From contig CALFZM010000125.1 of assembly GCA_937952235.1 (NCBI GenBank), positions 1-9,202 of the forward strand: DNA of 9,202 nt, given 5' to 3'. The notes beneath the pieces are model-generated. The model searched no databases and was not told the DNA's origin. It saw only the letters and a program-made list of their open reading frames with translations. This DNA is from an uncultured Opitutia bacterium. GTDB taxonomy: Bacteria; Verrucomicrobiota; Verrucomicrobiia; Opitutales; Opitutaceae. A program made the translations under genes and the position numbers. This document shows positions 1 to 6,328 of this stretch, piece after piece. Position 1 is the first letter of the stretch, and every line of letters starts with the position of its first letter.

Positions 1-4
1 CCCG

Positions 5-1741
5 ATGACGCCGCCGCCCACCGCGCCCGCTCCCTCCCAGCCCACCTACATCGTAGGTCACAAGAATCCGGATGCGGACGCGATCTGCTCCGCAATCGCC
101 TACGCGGCGTTCAAGGAGGCGCGGGGCGAAAAGGGCTACCTCGCGGCCCGCTGCGGCAATTCCAACGCCCGGATCGACACCATCCTCCGCCGGTTCCAGC
201 AGCCCCTGCCCCACTACCTGAGCGACGTCTCGCCGCGCGTGCACGATCTGATGACGTCCAACGTCGTCTCCGTCACCGAACACGCGACCTGCGCCGAGGC
301 ACTGGAGCTGATCGACCGCAGCCACATCCGGGTGCTGCCGGTCACCAACACCCGCCGCAAGCCCGTCGGCGTGGTGTCCCTCGCCAACATCGGCGGCATC
401 TTCATCCCGCGCGTCAGCGAGCCCCGGCTCATGCGCCAGGTCCACACCTCCCTCGCCAGCATCGTGCGCGCGCTCAAGGGCCGTGGCCTGCACCTGGTCG
501 AGGAGAAGAAACTCGAGGACCTATTCGTCCGCCTGGGCACGATGGACATCCGCTCGTTCTGGAGCATCTCCGTGCGCGAGAACATTCCCGCCGCGCAGTC
601 GATCATCATCGTGGGCGACCGGAACGACGTGCAGCGCCGTTCGATCGAACTGGGAATCCGCTGCCTCGTCATCACCAGCAACCTCGAGGTCGACCCCGAC
701 ATCGTCGCGCTCGCCCGCGAGAAGGGCGTGAGCGTGATCGTGAGTCCGTACGATTCCGCCACCACGTCGTGGGTCGTGCGGACGGCCTCCAACATCGAGC
801 GGGTGATCGAGCGGGAGTTTCACACCGTCGATCCCGACGAGCGCATCGCCAACGTGCGGAAGAAATTCTCCGTCACCAACCACGCACTGCTCGTCACCAG
901 CGACGACGGCCAGCTCACGGGCATCCTCACGAAGAGCGACATCTTCAAGCCGGTGCAGACGCGGCTCGTGCTGGTCGACCACAACGAGCTTACCCAGGCC
1001 GTGCCCGGGGCCGAGGAGGTCACGATCGCGGAGATCATCGATCATCACCGGCTCGGCGCGCTCAACACCGCGCAGCCGATCCTGTTCATCAACGAGCCCG
1101 TCGGCTCCACCTGCACCATCATCGCCGACCTTTTCCGGCGCGAGAACCTGCAGCCCAGCCCCGCCATCGCGGGGATCATGATGTCGGGCCTGATCTCCGA
1201 CACGCTCCACCTCAACGGTCCCACCACCACCGGCAAGGACGCGCTCCTGCTCGCCTGGCTTTCGGAAATCGCGGGCGTGAACTCGAAGAAGCTCGCCGAG
1301 GAGATCTTCAACTCCGGTTCCGTGATCCTCGCGAGCCCGCCCGAGAAGGTCGTGCGCTCCGACTTCAAGATCTACGAGGAGGACGGCGTGCGCTACGCCG
1401 TCTCGCAGGTGGAGGAGCTGGGATTCGGCAACTTCTGGCAGCACGCCAAGGCCATCGCGCAGGCGGTGCAGGACCTGCGCGAGGAGGAACGGCTCAGCTT
1501 TGCCGCGCTCCTCATCACTGACATCAACACCCAGAACTCGCTCCTCGTGGTCAAGGGCGACTCCGCGGTGATCGACCGGATCAGCTACCCGCACGTGCAG
1601 CAGGACGAGATCTTCGACCTGCCGGGCGTGGTGAGCCGCAAGAAGCAGCTCATCCCGTACCTCACCACTCTACTGAAGGAGCTGCTCGCCGAGGGAGCGC
1701 TGTCGAAGGCGAGCGCGCCGCCGTTCAAGAAGAAGCGGTGA
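5..1741 (+). CDS. ppaC: Mn-dependent inorganic pyrophosphatase, family II, with CBS-DRTGG-CBS regulatory insert
   Basis: Hydrolyses pyrophosphate to two phosphates in the cytoplasm, pulling biosynthetic reactions forward. The 578-residue protein shows the layout of CBS-type family II pyrophosphatases. The N-terminal half of the DHH domain carries GHKNPDADAICSA at residues 18-30, with H19, D23 and D25 as expected metal ligands. A CBS motif follows at about 75-135, a DRTGG domain at about 140-255 (GDRNDVQ at 204-210), and a second CBS motif at about 258-318. The DHH domain then resumes with VDHNE (324-328), IDHH (345-348) and SDT (398-400). The DHHA2 domain ends with the substrate-binding signature SRKKQL (544-549). 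Plain family II enzymes are about 310 residues; the extra length is the regulatory insert. In studied relatives this insert binds adenine nucleotides, with AMP/ADP inhibiting, so energy-state control is inferred here. Only 4 bases precede the ATG, so its ribosome site is not visible and a start further upstream cannot be excluded. It is convergent with lpdA. Confidence 0.93.
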   Translation: MTPPPTAPAPSQPTYIVGHKNPDADAICSAIAYAAFKEARGEKGYLAARCGNSNARIDTILRRFQQPLPHYLSDVSPRVHDLMTSNVVSVTEHATCAEALELIDRSHIRVLPVTNTRRKPVGVVSLANIGGIFIPRVSEPRLMRQVHTSLASIVRALKGRGLHLVEEKKLEDLFVRLGTMDIRSFWSISVRENIPAAQSIIIVGDRNDVQRRSIELGIRCLVITSNLEVDPDIVALAREKGVSVIVSPYDSATTSWVVRTASNIERVIEREFHTVDPDERIANVRKKFSVTNHALLVTSDDGQLTGILTKSDIFKPVQTRLVLVDHNELTQAVPGAEEVTIAEIIDHHRLGALNTAQPILFINEPVGSTCTIIADLFRRENLQPSPAIAGIMMSGLISDTLHLNGPTTTGKDALLLAWLSEIAGVNSKKLAEEIFNSGSVILASPPEKVVRSDFKIYEEDGVRYAVSQVEELGFGNFWQHAKAIAQAVQDLREEERLSFAALLITDINTQNSLLVVKGDSAVIDRISYPHVQQDEIFDLPGVVSRKKQLIPYLTTLLKELLAEGALSKASAPPFKKKR

Positions 1742-1804
1742 AGGACCGGACTTCCCTGGAAGCGCCGCGTGCACGCAGACGTTGCCCGCCAACGGTTCAG
1801 CAGC

Positions 1805-1933
1805 CGGACTTATGCCGTTGGCCTTCAAGTCAGCCATGAAGACGGCCGTACCGAAAGGTGGAGCGGCTTGTCCTCAAGCCGCTGCGAACCGGTCCGTCGC
1901 ACGTCAGCCGCCTGGGGACAGGCGGCTCCACCT
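1805..1933 (+). repeat. Interspersed hairpin repeat, copy 1
   Basis: A 129-bp unit in the 264-bp gap between the convergent genes ppaC and lpdA. The first 51 bases are an arm that aligns without gaps to copy 3 and with one missing base to copy 2. The last 78 bases (1856-1933) hold two perfect hairpins. Hairpin 1 is AGCGGCTTG (1862-1870), loop TCCT, CAAGCCGCT (1875-1883). Hairpin 2 is AGCCGCCTG (1906-1914), loop GGGA, CAGGCGGCT (1919-1927). The outermost bases AGGTGGAG and CTCCACCT are also inverted repeats, so the two hairpins are inverted copies of one REP-like unit separated by 22 bases. Short open frames that cross it translate the repeat in several frames and are not taken as genes. No T-tract follows either hairpin, so calling it an intrinsic terminator is not justified, although its place between convergent genes would allow a transcription-insulating role. 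The rest of the gap (1742-1804, 1934-2005) shows nothing I can name. Confidence 0.9.
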
Positions 1934-2005
1934 CAACGGCATGAGTCGGGCTCAGTCACGCCGGACTCAGGGCGCGTCGACGGCCGATGATGGCCCTGTT
2001 CCGGC

Positions 2006-3412
2006 CTAGATGTGAATCGCCTCGCCGCTCGTGGCGGCCGCGGCCTCCATCAGCGCTTCGCTGAGGGTGGGATGCGCGTGGATCGAGCGGTGTACCTCGT
2101 CCACCGTGCCTTCCATGTTCATCGCAAGAACGTACTCCGCGATCAGTTCGGGCGCTTCGTTGCCGAGGATGTGCGCGCCGTGGATTTCGCCGGTCTTCGC
2201 GTCGGTGATCACCTTGACGAAGCCCTCCGCGTCGCCCGCCGCGACCGCCTTCCCCGACGCCGTGAAGGGGAACTTGCCGACCTTGTAGTTCAGACCCTTT
2301 TCCTTCGCCGCCTTCTCCGTCAGGCCCGTGCTCGCGATCTGCGGCTGGCAGTACGTCGCGCCCGGGAAGATCTTCACGCGCCCGCCGTGGTGGTGACCGA
2401 ACATCGCGTTGACGGCGTTGACCGCCTCGTACGTCGCGACGTGAGCCAGCCAGGGCGGCCCGATGATGTCGCCGGCCGCATAAATTCCCTTCACGCTGCT
2501 CTCGTAATTGTCGTTCACCTTCACGTAACCGCGCTCCAGCTCCAGCTTCACCTTCGACGACAACGCGCCCTCCAGGTTCGGCGATACGCCGATCGCCACC
2601 AGCAGCGCCTCGGCCTCGATCTCCGTCGAGTTGGCCTCGCCCGCTTTCACGAGCGAAAGCTCCACCTTGTCCTTCTGCACCCGCACGTTCTCCACCTTGG
2701 TGTTCACATGCACCAGGATACCCTGCTTCTCGAACGAGCGCTGCAGGGCCTTGCCCACCTCCTCGTCCTCGACCGGCACGAGCTGCGGCATCAATTCGAC
2801 GAGCGTCACCTTCGTGCCAAAGGCGTTGTAGAAATACGCGAATTCCACCCCGATCGCGCCCGCCCCGATGATCACGAGTGACTTGGGGGGAGACTTCCGC
2901 GGCTCGAGCGCTTCGCGGGAGGTCAGCACCCGCACGCCATCGACCGGCACGTCCGGCAGGCGGCGCGGCTTGCAGCCCGTCGCGAGCAGGACGTTCTTCG
3001 CCTTGAAGAACTTCCCCTTGTGCTCGCCCGAGGTGATCTCGACCATTCCGGGCACCGTCACCTGCCCGCGGCCCACGAAGTACTCGACCTTGTTCTTCCG
3101 GAACAGGAATTCGACGCCCTTGGCCATCTGGCCGGCGACACCGCGCGAGCGGTCCATGACCTTGCCGAAATCGAAACCGATCTCCTTCGCGCTGATTCCG
3201 AACGACTCCGCCTTCTGCAGTGACCGGTAATATTCCGCGCTCTTCAACAGCGCCTTGGTCGGAATGCAGCCCCAGTTGAGGCAGGTGCCGCCAGCACGCT
3301 CGAGCTCGATGCAGGCCACCTTCTTGCCCAACTGGCCGGCCCGGATCGCTCCCGCGTAGCCGGCGGGGCCACCCCCGATGACAATGAGGTCGTATTCGGT
3401 CGTTTCAGCCAT
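2006..3412 (-). CDS. lpdA: Dihydrolipoyl dehydrogenase (E3)
   Basis: FAD-dependent NAD+ oxidoreductase that reoxidises the dihydrolipoyl arm of 2-oxoacid dehydrogenase complexes or of the glycine cleavage system. With the ATG at 3412 it has 468 residues, the usual family size. Visible motifs are the FAD-binding GGGPAG (13-18), the redox-active disulfide in GGTCLNWGCIPTK with C44 and C49, the NAD-binding GAGAIG (183-188), the second FAD contact AAGD (312-315), and the C-terminal dimer-interface active site HAHPTLSE with H447 and E452. An open frame extends 17 codons further to a GTG at 3463, but those residues are arginine/glycine-rich and unlike the family, which begins just before the YDLIVIGGG strand, so the ATG is preferred; its Shine-Dalgarno is weak. 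No E1, E2 or lipoyl gene is adjacent, so which complex it serves cannot be told. The holin-like gene lies 147 bases upstream on the same strand and could share a transcript. Confidence 0.95.
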   Translation of the reverse strand: MAETTEYDLIVIGGGPAGYAGAIRAGQLGKKVACIELERAGGTCLNWGCIPTKALLKSAEYYRSLQKAESFGISAKEIGFDFGKVMDRSRGVAGQMAKGVEFLFRKNKVEYFVGRGQVTVPGMVEITSGEHKGKFFKAKNVLLATGCKPRRLPDVPVDGVRVLTSREALEPRKSPPKSLVIIGAGAIGVEFAYFYNAFGTKVTLVELMPQLVPVEDEEVGKALQRSFEKQGILVHVNTKVENVRVQKDKVELSLVKAGEANSTEIEAEALLVAIGVSPNLEGALSSKVKLELERGYVKVNDNYESSVKGIYAAGDIIGPPWLAHVATYEAVNAVNAMFGHHHGGRVKIFPGATYCQPQIASTGLTEKAAKEKGLNYKVGKFPFTASGKAVAAGDAEGFVKVITDAKTGEIHGAHILGNEAPELIAEYVLAMNMEGTVDEVHRSIHAHPTLSEALMEAAAATSGEAIHI

Positions 3413-3559
3413 CCCGCCACCGTCGCGACGACGGCAAGCACCGTCAAACGGATTCTGGGACACGGAGAAACACGCGGCGGCGCGGCGGCGCCGTCACCCC
3501 GAATTCGGGGCTCCGAGTCCCTTGCCCAGGTCCAGCCCGCAACCAGCGTCGGTCGCGTG
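3413..3559. other. Gap between lpdA and the small membrane-protein gene
   Basis: This 147-bp gap lies upstream of lpdA on the minus strand. It contains a perfect 14-bp palindrome CCCCGAATTCGGGG (3497-3510), a run of GCGGCGGCG repeats (about 3474-3490), and a 10-bp palindrome CGTCGCGACG (3421-3430) close to the lpdA start. I could not find a convincing -35/-10 pair reading toward lpdA. The palindrome could be an operator or the base of a small hairpin, but it has no T-tract and may be chance in GC-rich DNA. Confidence 0.4.
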
Positions 3560-3970
3560 CTACACGTCGATCACGTCGTCGTCCTTCTTCCGCCGGTCGC
3601 GTCGCCGCGGCGCCACGGCCGTCCGGGTGAACAGCCCCACGAGCGCGTGGGTCACGCTCACCACCAGCGATCCGCCCAGGGCGGACCAGAAACTTTCCAC
3701 GACGAATCCCTTGACCAGCTCTCCCACCAGCAGGAACAACAAGGCATTGATCACCACAATTCCGAGTCCCAACGTGAACAGGATGAATGGCAGCGTGAAG
3801 AGGACGAGCAGCGGCTTCAGAATCACATTGAAGAAGCTGAGCAGCAGCACGACGGCGACGAGCGTCGGCCCGTCGTTGCACGCGATCCCGGGCACGATGC
3901 GGGTGGCGAGCATGACGCCCAGCGCCAGCACCACCCAGCGCACCAGCAGTTGCACGAAGGGTGAATTCAT
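3560..3970 (-). CDS. Small four-helix membrane protein, phage holin 4_2 superfamily
   Basis: A 136-residue integral membrane protein. Four hydrophobic segments are visible at about residues 5-29, 34-66, 68-88 and 93-114, followed by a strongly charged cytoplasmic-type tail (RRRDRRKKDDD, 122-132). The central block with NVILKPLLVLFTLPF (48-62) followed by TLGLGIVVINALLFLLVG (66-83) matches the conserved pattern of the family annotated as phage holin family 4 superfamily IV (Pfam PF04020, as I recall it). Most chromosomal members stand alone in bacteria with no phage around them and have no proven lytic role; nothing phage-like is near this one either. The ATG at 3970 is chosen because the frame continues upstream only to a TTG at 4012, which would add 14 polar residues and overlap the divergent gene. 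AGG directly abuts the ATG, so the ribosome site is poor. The name holin should be read as family membership only. Confidence 0.85.
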   Translation of the reverse strand: MNSPFVQLLVRWVVLALGVMLATRIVPGIACNDGPTLVAVVLLLSFFNVILKPLLVLFTLPFILFTLGLGIVVINALLFLLVGELVKGFVVESFWSALGGSLVVSVTHALVGLFTRTAVAPRRRDRRKKDDDVIDV

Positions 3971-4000
3971 CCTGTGAGCACCGACCCTTCGCCCGGCTTC

Positions 4001-4004
4001 AGGA
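4001..4004 (+). promoter_or_regulatory. Ribosome binding site of the glycosyltransferase
   Basis: AGGA sits 7 bases before the ATG at 4012. It supports that ATG over the in-frame GTG at 3961, which would add 17 residues and overlap the start of the divergent membrane-protein gene. Confidence 0.6.
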
Positions 4005-4011
4005 TCCAGCA

Positions 4012-5145
4012 ATGAAAATTGCCGTGGTGCAGGATTTTCTCCGCAGCGGCGGCACGGAGCGACAGACCGTCCTGCTGGCCAACGCCTTCGCGCGCGCCGG
4101 CCACGAGGCGAACCTGATCACCTTTCGACCAGGCGGGGCCCTGGCCTCCACGGTCTCTTCCGAGGTGCCGCATCACGCGCTGCAGCCGTTTGACCTGCAC
4201 CTGGACTGGTTTGCGCCCGGCCTGCACCGGCGGCTGCGCGCCCTGCAGCCGGAAGTGATTCTCTGCATGGGACGCATGGCCAACTGCCTCGCGGGCGGCA
4301 TGCAGCGGGCGCTGCCGCGGGCGGTCGTGGTTGCCACGATGCGCACGGGCAAGCCGCTCCCGAACCGCTATCTCGAGTCGCTCGTTGCCGTCCGTCACAT
4401 CATCGCCAACAGCCGCGATGCGCGGCTGAACCTCTTCCAGTCGTACTTCGTCGATCCCTACAAGATCTCGATCATCCACAACTCCCTCGTCTTCGGTCCG
4501 GAGCCGGCGGACGCCGCCGAGGGCCCGGTCGAACGCGCGCGCCTGCGGGCGCGTTGGGGGGCCGGGCCCGGCACCGTGGTGCTGCTGAATGTCGCGATGT
4601 TCCGCCCCGAAAAGAACCAGCGCGAACTGATCGAGCTGGTCTCCCGTCTCCCGGCCGACCTGGACTGGCAGCTCTGGCTTGCCGGCGACGGCCCCGAGCG
4701 CGAAGCGTGCGAGGAGATGGCTGCCCAGAAGGGGCTCGCCTCCCGGGTGAAATTTCCGGGCTTCTTTCCCAATCCGAAGCCGCTCTATTTCGCCGCCGAC
4801 GTGGCCGTTCACGCCTCGTCGAGCGAAGCGCTGTCGAATTTCCTCATCGAGGCCACGGCGCACGGACTCCCGGCCGTCGCCTTCGAGGCGCAGGGCATCG
4901 AGGAGTGCTTCGTCCCGGGGAAAACCGGGTGGATGATCGAGCGCGACAACCGCACCGCCTTCAGGGAAGCGCTGACCCGCCTGTGCCGCGACCTGCCCAA
5001 AGTCCGGGACCAGATTGCCGAAACCGCCCGGGGGTACGCGCGCTGCCACTTCGAACCCCGCCGCCAGATGTACGCCTACCTCGAGCTCTTCGCCCGCCTC
5101 CTGCACCGCCAGGATAAGCGGGAGCTGGTGTTTCCACCCCGGTGA
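4012..5145 (+). CDS. Glycosyltransferase family 4 (GT-B fold)
   Basis: Probably transfers a sugar from a nucleotide-sugar donor to a lipid or glycan acceptor in cell-surface or exopolysaccharide synthesis; donor and acceptor cannot be told. The 377-residue protein has the two-domain GT-B layout. The N-terminal acceptor domain starts MKIAVVQDF and has the GGTERQ loop (13-18). The C-terminal donor domain starts near residue 187 with LLNVAMFRPEKNQ (191-203; R198 and K201 are the usual phosphate-binding pair), then AGDGPE (224-229). The GT4 EX7E motif is E272 to E280 in SSSEALSNFLIEA, followed by GLPAVAF. No signal peptide or membrane helix is visible, so it is cytoplasmic or peripherally membrane-bound. 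It is divergent from the small membrane-protein gene, with only 41 bases between start codons, and the DeoR gene starts 49 bases after its stop, so the two probably share a transcript. An isolated GT4 gene outside an obvious polysaccharide cluster is somewhat unusual. Confidence 0.9.
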   Translation: MKIAVVQDFLRSGGTERQTVLLANAFARAGHEANLITFRPGGALASTVSSEVPHHALQPFDLHLDWFAPGLHRRLRALQPEVILCMGRMANCLAGGMQRALPRAVVVATMRTGKPLPNRYLESLVAVRHIIANSRDARLNLFQSYFVDPYKISIIHNSLVFGPEPADAAEGPVERARLRARWGAGPGTVVLLNVAMFRPEKNQRELIELVSRLPADLDWQLWLAGDGPEREACEEMAAQKGLASRVKFPGFFPNPKPLYFAADVAVHASSSEALSNFLIEATAHGLPAVAFEAQGIEECFVPGKTGWMIERDNRTAFREALTRLCRDLPKVRDQIAETARGYARCHFEPRRQMYAYLELFARLLHRQDKRELVFPPR

Positions 5146-5194
5146 GCCCCCTTCTGAAGTCGCCTCGGCGCCGCGCGCCGACGCCGCCCCGGTC

Positions 5195-5962
5195 ATGACC
5201 AACAAGCAGCGTACCGACCTGATCGAGCGCCACCTGCGCGAGCACAAGTACGCCGACCTGCAGTCGCTCGCCGATCACTTCCGGGCCTCGCTGTCCACCG
5301 TGCGGCGGGCGCTCGACAGCCTTGAACATCGCGGCATTGTCCGTCGCCACCATGGCGGCGCGTCCCTGATCGAGACCGACGCGCTTACCCGCGAGCACGA
5401 TTTCCTGGTCCGCATCCGGCGGCACGCCGACAAGAAGCTCGCCATCGCGGGACTCGTGGCCGACGAGGTCGCCCCCGGCGCGACGGTCATCCTCGACGGC
5501 GGCACCACCACGTTTGCCGTGGCCCGGTTGCTCGCGGAGAAGCGCGTGCAGGTCATCACCAACTCGCTGCCAGTCGCCAGTCTCTTCGGGGAAATCGGCA
5601 ACACGGAGACGATCGTGACCGGCGGCAGCATTCTCGGGCGACTGGCAACCCTGGTGGGACCCCTGTGCGAAGCTTCGCTCCAGGGCATTCATGCCGACGT
5701 CGCGATCCTCGGCGGCACCGGCGTGACCGCCGCGGGCGTGTGGAACCACAACGCCCTCGTCATCGCCGCCCAGCGCCGGATGATCGCCGCTGCGGAGCGC
5801 ACGATCTTCGTCCTCGACGACACGAAATTCGGCCGCAAGGCGCTGAGCCTCTCGGCGCCGTTCGACGACCGGATGAAGATCGTCACCAACACCCGCCCTC
5901 CCCCCGAAGTCGAGCAGGCCATCGCGGCCAGCGGCGCCACCCTGACGCTTGCCGGCGTCTGA
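5195..5962 (+). CDS. DeoR-family transcriptional regulator
   Basis: A DNA-binding regulator whose family usually represses sugar-use genes and is released by a phosphorylated sugar. The 255-residue protein has the family's normal length. The N-terminal winged helix-turn-helix spans about residues 5-57, with the recognition part STVRRALDSLEHRGIVRR (34-51) followed by HHGGA (52-56). The usual family sequence is RRDL; here it is RRAL. The C-terminal sensor domain has DGGTTT (101-106), TNS (122-124), TGG (142-144) and DDTKFG (208-213), all typical of the DeoR ligand pocket. ATG 5195 is chosen because the frame upstream runs only to a TTG inside the glycosyltransferase gene, adding 60 residues with no family resemblance. 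No clear Shine-Dalgarno precedes it, which fits translation following the upstream gene. No sugar kinase or transporter is in view, so the regulon is unknown; it may control the glycosyltransferase or distant genes. Confidence 0.9.
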   Translation: MTNKQRTDLIERHLREHKYADLQSLADHFRASLSTVRRALDSLEHRGIVRRHHGGASLIETDALTREHDFLVRIRRHADKKLAIAGLVADEVAPGATVILDGGTTTFAVARLLAEKRVQVITNSLPVASLFGEIGNTETIVTGGSILGRLATLVGPLCEASLQGIHADVAILGGTGVTAAGVWNHNALVIAAQRRMIAAAERTIFVLDDTKFGRKALSLSAPFDDRMKIVTNTRPPPEVEQAIAASGATLTLAGV

Positions 5963-5979
5963 GCGGACGCATGCAGGTG

Positions 5980-6107
5980 AGGTGGAGCCGCCTGTCCCCA
6001 GGCGGCTGACGTGTGATGGACCGTTCCGCAGCGGCTTGAGGACAAGCCGCTCCACCTTCAGTGCGGCCGTTCTCATGGGTGATTTGAAGTCCGACTGCGT
6101 GAGTCCG
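5980..6107 (-). repeat. Interspersed hairpin repeat, copy 2 (inverted)
   Basis: Read on the minus strand this is the same unit as the copy between ppaC and lpdA, 128 bp with one base missing. It starts 18 bases after the DeoR stop. On the plus strand the hairpins are AGCCGCCTG (5986-5994), loop TCCC, CAGGCGGCT (5999-6007), and AGCGGCTTG (6030-6038), loop AGGA, CAAGCCGCT (6043-6051). The 78-bp palindromic end (5980-6057) differs from copy 1 at only 4 positions, all in the spacer between hairpins. The arm (6058-6107) is about 80% identical to that of copy 1. Confidence 0.9.
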
Positions 6108-6118
6108 GCCAACCTATG

Positions 6119-6247
6119 CGGAACGATGCCGCTGACCTTGGAATCCCCGTTGAAAACGACCGCAATGATCGGGGGAGCGCGTGGTCCTCAAAACGCTGCG
6201 GACGGGTCCGTCGATCGTCAGCCGCCTGGGGACAGGCGGCTCCACCT
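6119..6247 (+). repeat. Interspersed hairpin repeat, copy 3 (partly decayed)
   Basis: Aligns without gaps over 129 bp to the copy between ppaC and lpdA. The first 59 bases are only about 66% identical. The first hairpin has decayed to four paired bases (AGCG...CGCT around 6176-6194). The second is perfect, with AGCCGCCTG (6220-6228), loop GGGA and CAGGCGGCT (6233-6241), and the last 31 bases are identical to copy 1. It lies 124 bases before the uvrA-like start codon. Confidence 0.85.
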
Positions 6248-6263
6248 TTCCTGAAACGCTGGC

Positions 6264-6328
6264 CGAGGGCGGTTCCCTCGCTCCGGCGCTGACAGCGTTA
6301 TGTCAGCAGAGCCGCGGTCCGGCCGCGG
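6264..6328. promoter_or_regulatory. Cluster of three short hairpins upstream of the uvrA-like gene
   Basis: In the 123-base stretch between the last repeat copy and the uvrA-like ATG there are three consecutive perfect inverted repeats. The first is CGAGGG (6264-6269) with CCCTCG (6275-6280), loop 5. The second is GCTGACA (6288-6294) with TGTCAGC (6301-6307), loop 6. The third is CCGCGG (6312-6317) with CCGCGG (6323-6328), loop 5, and another CCGCGG follows at 6342-6347. The middle one has the TGACA-N6-TGTCA shape of a repressor operator, but I cannot tie it to a known regulator. No clear -35/-10 promoter was found. The GC-rich first and third could be chance. Confidence 0.4.

Larger units (their letters stand above)
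5980..6247. mobile_element. Possible MITE or REP-doublet element made of two inverted repeat copies
   Basis: Copies 2 and 3 lie head to head, arms inward and hairpin ends outward, with 11 bases between them. The outer ends are perfect 31-bp terminal inverted repeats (5980-6010 and 6217-6247), beginning AGGTGGAGCCGCCTG. The element is 268 bp and has no transposase gene. No target-site duplication is obvious in the flanks. The sequence supports the structure directly; that it was ever mobilised, perhaps by a REP-associated (RAYT-type) transposase acting in trans, is inference. Confidence 0.5.

Noticed and set aside
521..1594. Minus-strand open frame of about 357 codons inside the pyrophosphatase gene
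   Set aside because: Shadow of a gene with unambiguous DHH and DHHA2 motifs on the plus strand.
1862..1927. Intrinsic terminator for ppaC or lpdA
   Set aside because: The stems are strong but no run of T follows on either strand, and the same structure recurs elsewhere as a repeat.
1803..1969. Near-identical GCCGGACTTA (1803-1812) and GCCGGACTCA (1960-1969) flanking repeat copy 1, as a target-site duplication
   Set aside because: The left copy lies inside the region that aligns with copy 2, so it belongs to the repeat itself; the right copy is 26 bases beyond the hairpin end, so the spacing does not fit a target duplication.
1769..2009. Two small overlapping plus-strand open frames (73 and 75 codons) between ppaC and lpdA
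   Set aside because: They are mostly translation of repeat copy 1. Peptides similar to theirs recur in frames crossing the other copies because the DNA is repeated, and the hairpins fall in the middle of the frames.
3560..3970. Prophage remnant, suggested by the holin-family name
   Set aside because: No other phage gene is present, and this family is widespread as a lone chromosomal membrane protein.
3967..5247. Minus-strand open frame of about 426 codons opposite the glycosyltransferase
   Set aside because: The plus strand has complete GT4 motifs; the antisense product has no domain and an arginine/glycine-rich shadow composition.
4961..6112. Minus-strand open frame of about 383 codons spanning DeoR and repeat copy 2
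   Set aside because: It is antisense to a full DeoR gene and runs into the repeat; no recognisable domain.
6288..6307. LexA (SOS) box upstream of the uvrA-like gene
   Set aside because: The dyad TGACA-N6-TGTCA does not match the LexA boxes I know (CTGT-N8-ACAG or GAAC-N4-GTTC types); kept only as an unassigned possible operator.
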